Shown one piece after another: positions 57,540 through 58,641 of a DNA stretch of 58,641 nt. The stretch comes from a virus: IMG/VR virus record IMGVR_UViG_3300021090_000949, positions 1 to 58,641 of that record. One strand, 5' to 3'. Numbering within the stretch: position 1 is the stretch's first letter; every line of letters begins with the position of its first letter. The position numbers and the translations under genes were made by a program. Under the pieces are notes generated by a model. That model searched no databases and was not told the DNA's origin. It worked only from the letters and a program-made list of their open reading frames with translations.

Positions 57540-58641
57540 TTATCCGAGGTAAAACTCTTTCGGGTTTGTGAGGCGCAAAAAGGCGCCCGACAATGCATCG
57601 ATCTGATCCGATTGACACTTGTCTGTACCGTCGTAATTTTCCGCCTCGCCGAGAAACTCTTCCACCCAGGGGCCGTCGACGAGCTTGATCAGTTGCGCCT
57701 CTGCAGCAGCGGATACCGGCTCAGCTCGTTTGCCTTTGGATTCATGCACGGGATTGGCGTAGGCGATGAATCCTTTCCCGATCAGCTTTCGAACGTGCAT
57801 CTGCGCTTCCATTACTCCCGCCTGGCCGGGATCCTGTTCGATGCCGATATGTACGGCGTTGCCATCTCCGCTCGCGGTGTTGTGGATCCGTGTTTCAACG
57901 GTGAGCGGGCTGCCCTGAAAACGCTCGACATGCATGAGGAAATATTCACCTTCAGCGGTCTTCCCCAGTTTGACGCCGGCGGTATGCGAAGAACCTTTCC
58001 TGGCCTGATCGGCCGCGGTGGCCGCTCTATCCCAGTAACGAACCACATTCGGACATCGGGGTGCGGTCTTGACGATCTGAAAGTATGACCGCTGGAAGAA
58101 GGTGCCGGCGTGATCGTGAACGTTCCAGTTGCCGCCCTTATCCTCGTGACCAAGCAAGCGCTCTCGTTCAACTTTACGCAGACTCTTGAGCTTGGCCATA
58201 TAGGACGGGTCAGCGGTCAGCAGGGCCGGATTGTCGATCGTGCGTGAGCGGATGAAGGTAAAGGATAGCGGGGAACAGTCGGTGCCGAACCGATCGATCA
58301 TCTCCTGGCGGGTGTTGCCCCATTCCAGCTTATTATTGAGATTGACAAACCATTGCAGCACGCCCGAGCGTTCGGGAATGGCATACCCATCAGGCGCGAT
58401 GTACCAATCGACCATCTCGCGCAACCAGCCCCCGACTTTGTTCTGGCGGGGCACGGGGTTACATGTCGCACACATTCGGGGCCGGACGCCCGAGGTTGAC
58501 CGGTTACGCGAGAGCATGTAGAAGAACTGGTCGCGCTCGAATGACTCGAGCTGATCAAAGCCGATCAACGCGATCTGGGATCCATCCCACTTGTAGCGAT
58601 CGGAGACCTGCTCCATGTGAGCGTATCTGACCGTGGCTCCC
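57540..58641 (-). CDS. terL: Large terminase subunit, 5' end outside window
   Basis: Open to the right edge (upstream in-frame residues GATVRYAHMEQ). Visible are the end of the ATPase (IALIGFDQLESFERDQ, CNPVPRQNK) and the whole nuclease domain with acidic residues in RYWDRAATAADQ, IEQDPGQAG and CQSDQIDALSGA. It cuts and pumps DNA into the prohead. The C-terminal TNPKEFYLG ends three bases before the next gene. Confidence 0.93.
   Translation of the reverse strand, partial: GATVRYAHMEQVSDRYKWDGSQIALIGFDQLESFERDQFFYMLSRNRSTSGVRPRMCATCNPVPRQNKVGGWLREMVDWYIAPDGYAIPERSGVLQWFVNLNNKLEWGNTRQEMIDRFGTDCSPLSFTFIRSRTIDNPALLTADPSYMAKLKSLRKVERERLLGHEDKGGNWNVHDHAGTFFQRSYFQIVKTAPRCPNVVRYWDRAATAADQARKGSSHTAGVKLGKTAEGEYFLMHVERFQGSPLTVETRIHNTASGDGNAVHIGIEQDPGQAGVMEAQMHVRKLIGKGFIAYANPVHESKGKRAEPVSAAAEAQLIKLVDGPWVEEFLGEAENYDGTDKCQSDQIDALSGAFLRLTNPKEFYLG

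Overview
The window is one continuous stretch of a tailed-phage genome of siphovirus type, probably temperate. It holds about 70 tightly packed genes, almost all on the minus strand and often joined by ATGA, TAATG or GTGA overlaps. No stretch over 300 bases lacks a gene; the longest gaps are 6211-6434, 20389-20540 and 23068-23198. The large terminase gene runs off the right edge, and a gene of which only nine codons are visible runs off the left edge. No integrase, small terminase, replicative helicase or DNA polymerase is recognisable here, so the rest of the genome lies outside. The host is probably a diderm bacterium: six genes encode proteins with Sec or lipoprotein signal peptides, one of them resembling an outer-membrane barrel. 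The style of the FN3 lipoprotein recalls deep FCB-group lineages, but that is only an impression.

Late region, read right to left (58641 to 24669): terminase; a small membrane protein; portal; then an unusual block of four exported proteins (FN3 lipoprotein, beta-helix tailspike-like protein, putative lipoprotein, repeat-rich fibre-like protein). Next come a Mu F-like head protein, a fused protease/scaffold, a decoration-like protein and the major capsid protein. A sugar/methyl-modification island (DUF115-like, three glycosyltransferases, one SAM methyltransferase, a small membrane protein) separates head genes from connectors. The tail module follows: connectors, terminator, tube protein, a G/GT chaperone pair with an A AAA AAC slippery site, a tape measure with internal repeats, DUF2460, DUF2163, NlpC/P60 and a tip protein, an order like that of gene transfer agents. 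It ends with DUF2793, lectin-like and repeat proteins, an M15-type endolysin, a two-TM protein and a strong terminator, then two more secreted proteins.

Central switch and accessory region (24000 to 17700): a plus-strand four-gene cassette and a divergent minus-strand operon, each with a TTGACA promoter overlaid by a palindrome; the 3' half of a tRNA-Cys gene (candidate attachment site); a HEPN protein; an IS1595-type transposase with its small partner ORF; and an XRE repressor divergent from an AbrB-like gene. The repressor/AbrB intergenic region has back-to-back promoters, with a TTTAGAATTCTAAA palindrome inside the leftward promoter spacer.

Early region (17984 down to 1): DNA-binding proteins, a recombination-type protein, an SbcD/SbcC nuclease pair, small membrane and zinc-ribbon proteins, ASCH, DUF4031 and DUF5131 proteins, a LAGLIDADG homing endonuclease on the opposite strand, a shortened C5 cytosine methyltransferase coupled to an SNF2-helicase/methyltransferase fusion, a short Tad2-like (Thoeris anti-defence) protein, a HerA-type ATPase and an HNH nuclease. 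Together this looks like recombination plus counter-defence functions expressed when the repressor is lifted.
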